From Candidatus Kuenenia stuttgartensis (GTDB taxonomy: Bacteria > Planctomycetota > Planctomycetia > Isosphaerales > Isosphaeraceae), in contig CAMCFM010000252.1 of the NCBI GenBank assembly GCA_945874095.1, positions 1-6,778 on the forward strand: DNA of 6,778 bases. The letters run 5' to 3'. This document shows, piece by piece, positions 6,435-6,778 of the stretch (positions are counted from its first letter, which is position 1; each line of letters starts with the position of its first letter). The notes below the pieces were generated by a model that saw only the letters and a list, made by a program, of their open reading frames with translations, ran no database searches and was not told where the DNA came from. The position numbers and the translations under genes were made by a program.

Positions 6435-6778
6435 GGCTTGGTGGACCCAAAGTAAGTCCCTGATGCACCGGGGTTTAATCGTGTTTCGGCATCGATCAGG
6501 AATGACCCGGCCGTGGCGATTTGCTGGCCTGGTTCGAGCCCATCAAGAACGGGATAAAATTCGCCTGAACGGGCTCCTAAAGTGACTTCCCGGCCTTCAA
6601 AAACACCTGGCTCGGCTTCGATATAAACGATTTTTCGAGTGCCGGTGTCGATCACGGACGATTCGGGAATGGTCAAAACCGTACCTGTTGGGGCTGGTTC
6701 AGGGATCCCCAGAAACTTATCGGGATTCGATTTTAGCTTTTCCTCACAAGAGTTACAGCAGATCCAGACCTTCCGGGT
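6431..6778 (-). CDS. cusB: CusB/HlyD-type periplasmic adaptor of the RND efflux pump, C-terminal part with YHS-like Cys motif
   Basis: This is the membrane fusion protein that links the CusA permease to an outer-membrane channel. Only the last 115 residues are in the window; the frame is open through the right edge. The C-terminal part carries the CusB-family membrane-proximal pattern: IPESSVIDTGTRKIVYIEAE, then GVFEGREVTLGAR, LDGLEPGQQIATAGSF and LIDAETRLNPG. Just before it, the first visible residues read VWICCNSCEEKLKSNPDKFL, which resembles YHS/TRASH-type heavy-metal-binding modules (CC-x-x-C followed by a K-x-NP-x-K-F/Y segment). These cysteines may take up copper or silver and pass it to the permease. 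An internal TTG at 6676 could be taken as a start but lies inside the conserved region and is rejected. The gene overlaps cusA by 4 nt. The family call is firm; the Cys-module assignment is less so because it is cut by the edge. Confidence 0.9.
   Translation of the reverse strand, partial: TRKVWICCNSCEEKLKSNPDKFLGIPEPAPTGTVLTIPESSVIDTGTRKIVYIEAEPGVFEGREVTLGARSGEFYPVLDGLEPGQQIATAGSFLIDAETRLNPGASGTYFGSTKP

Noticed and set aside
6431..6676. Separate small 81-residue gene starting at TTG 6676
   Set aside because: The frame is open upstream to the window edge and the sequence is the typical C-terminal part of a CusB-type adaptor, so it is the end of a larger gene.

Overview
The window holds four protein-coding genes and little else. 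One is on the + strand (an endonuclease/exonuclease/phosphatase-fold protein, cut by the left edge). Three are on the - strand: a UvrC-type excinuclease subunit, a CusA-type heavy-metal RND efflux permease, and the C-terminal end of its CusB-type adaptor, cut by the right edge. No tRNA, rRNA, CRISPR array, insertion sequence or phage signal was seen. GC looks close to even, and good Shine-Dalgarno sequences are absent before the starts. Together with the protein style (UvrC with an acidic N-terminal tail, an adaptor with a YHS-like Cys motif, an oversized CusA), this suggests a Gram-negative-type bacterium, most likely a planctomycete. That assignment is an inference from recalled family resemblance, not from a search.

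Layout: bases 1-840 (+) are the EEP-fold hydrolase. Only 5 bp separate its stop from the convergent stop of the uvrC-like gene (846-2351, -). A 102-bp AT-rich gap (2352-2453) follows and holds a plausible sigma70-type promoter for uvrC. The cusA-like gene fills 2454-6434 (-). It overlaps the upstream adaptor gene (6431-6778, -, partial) by the 4-nt ATGA arrangement, so adaptor and permease form a translationally coupled operon whose promoter and first gene lie beyond the right edge.

The permease and adaptor should form the inner-membrane and periplasmic parts of a tripartite efflux pump. The three methionines that bind Cu(I)/Ag(I) in E. coli CusA are all present here (M565, M615, M911), as is the proton-relay set (D401, E1198, K1241), so monovalent copper or silver is the likely substrate. 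The most unusual feature is a roughly 250-residue, mostly helical insertion in the permease, placed between the second and third metal-binding methionines. The second is a UvrC that keeps both nuclease domains but ends where its helix-hairpin-helix DNA-binding domain should begin. The third is a Cys-rich YHS/TRASH-like metal-binding motif inside the adaptor.
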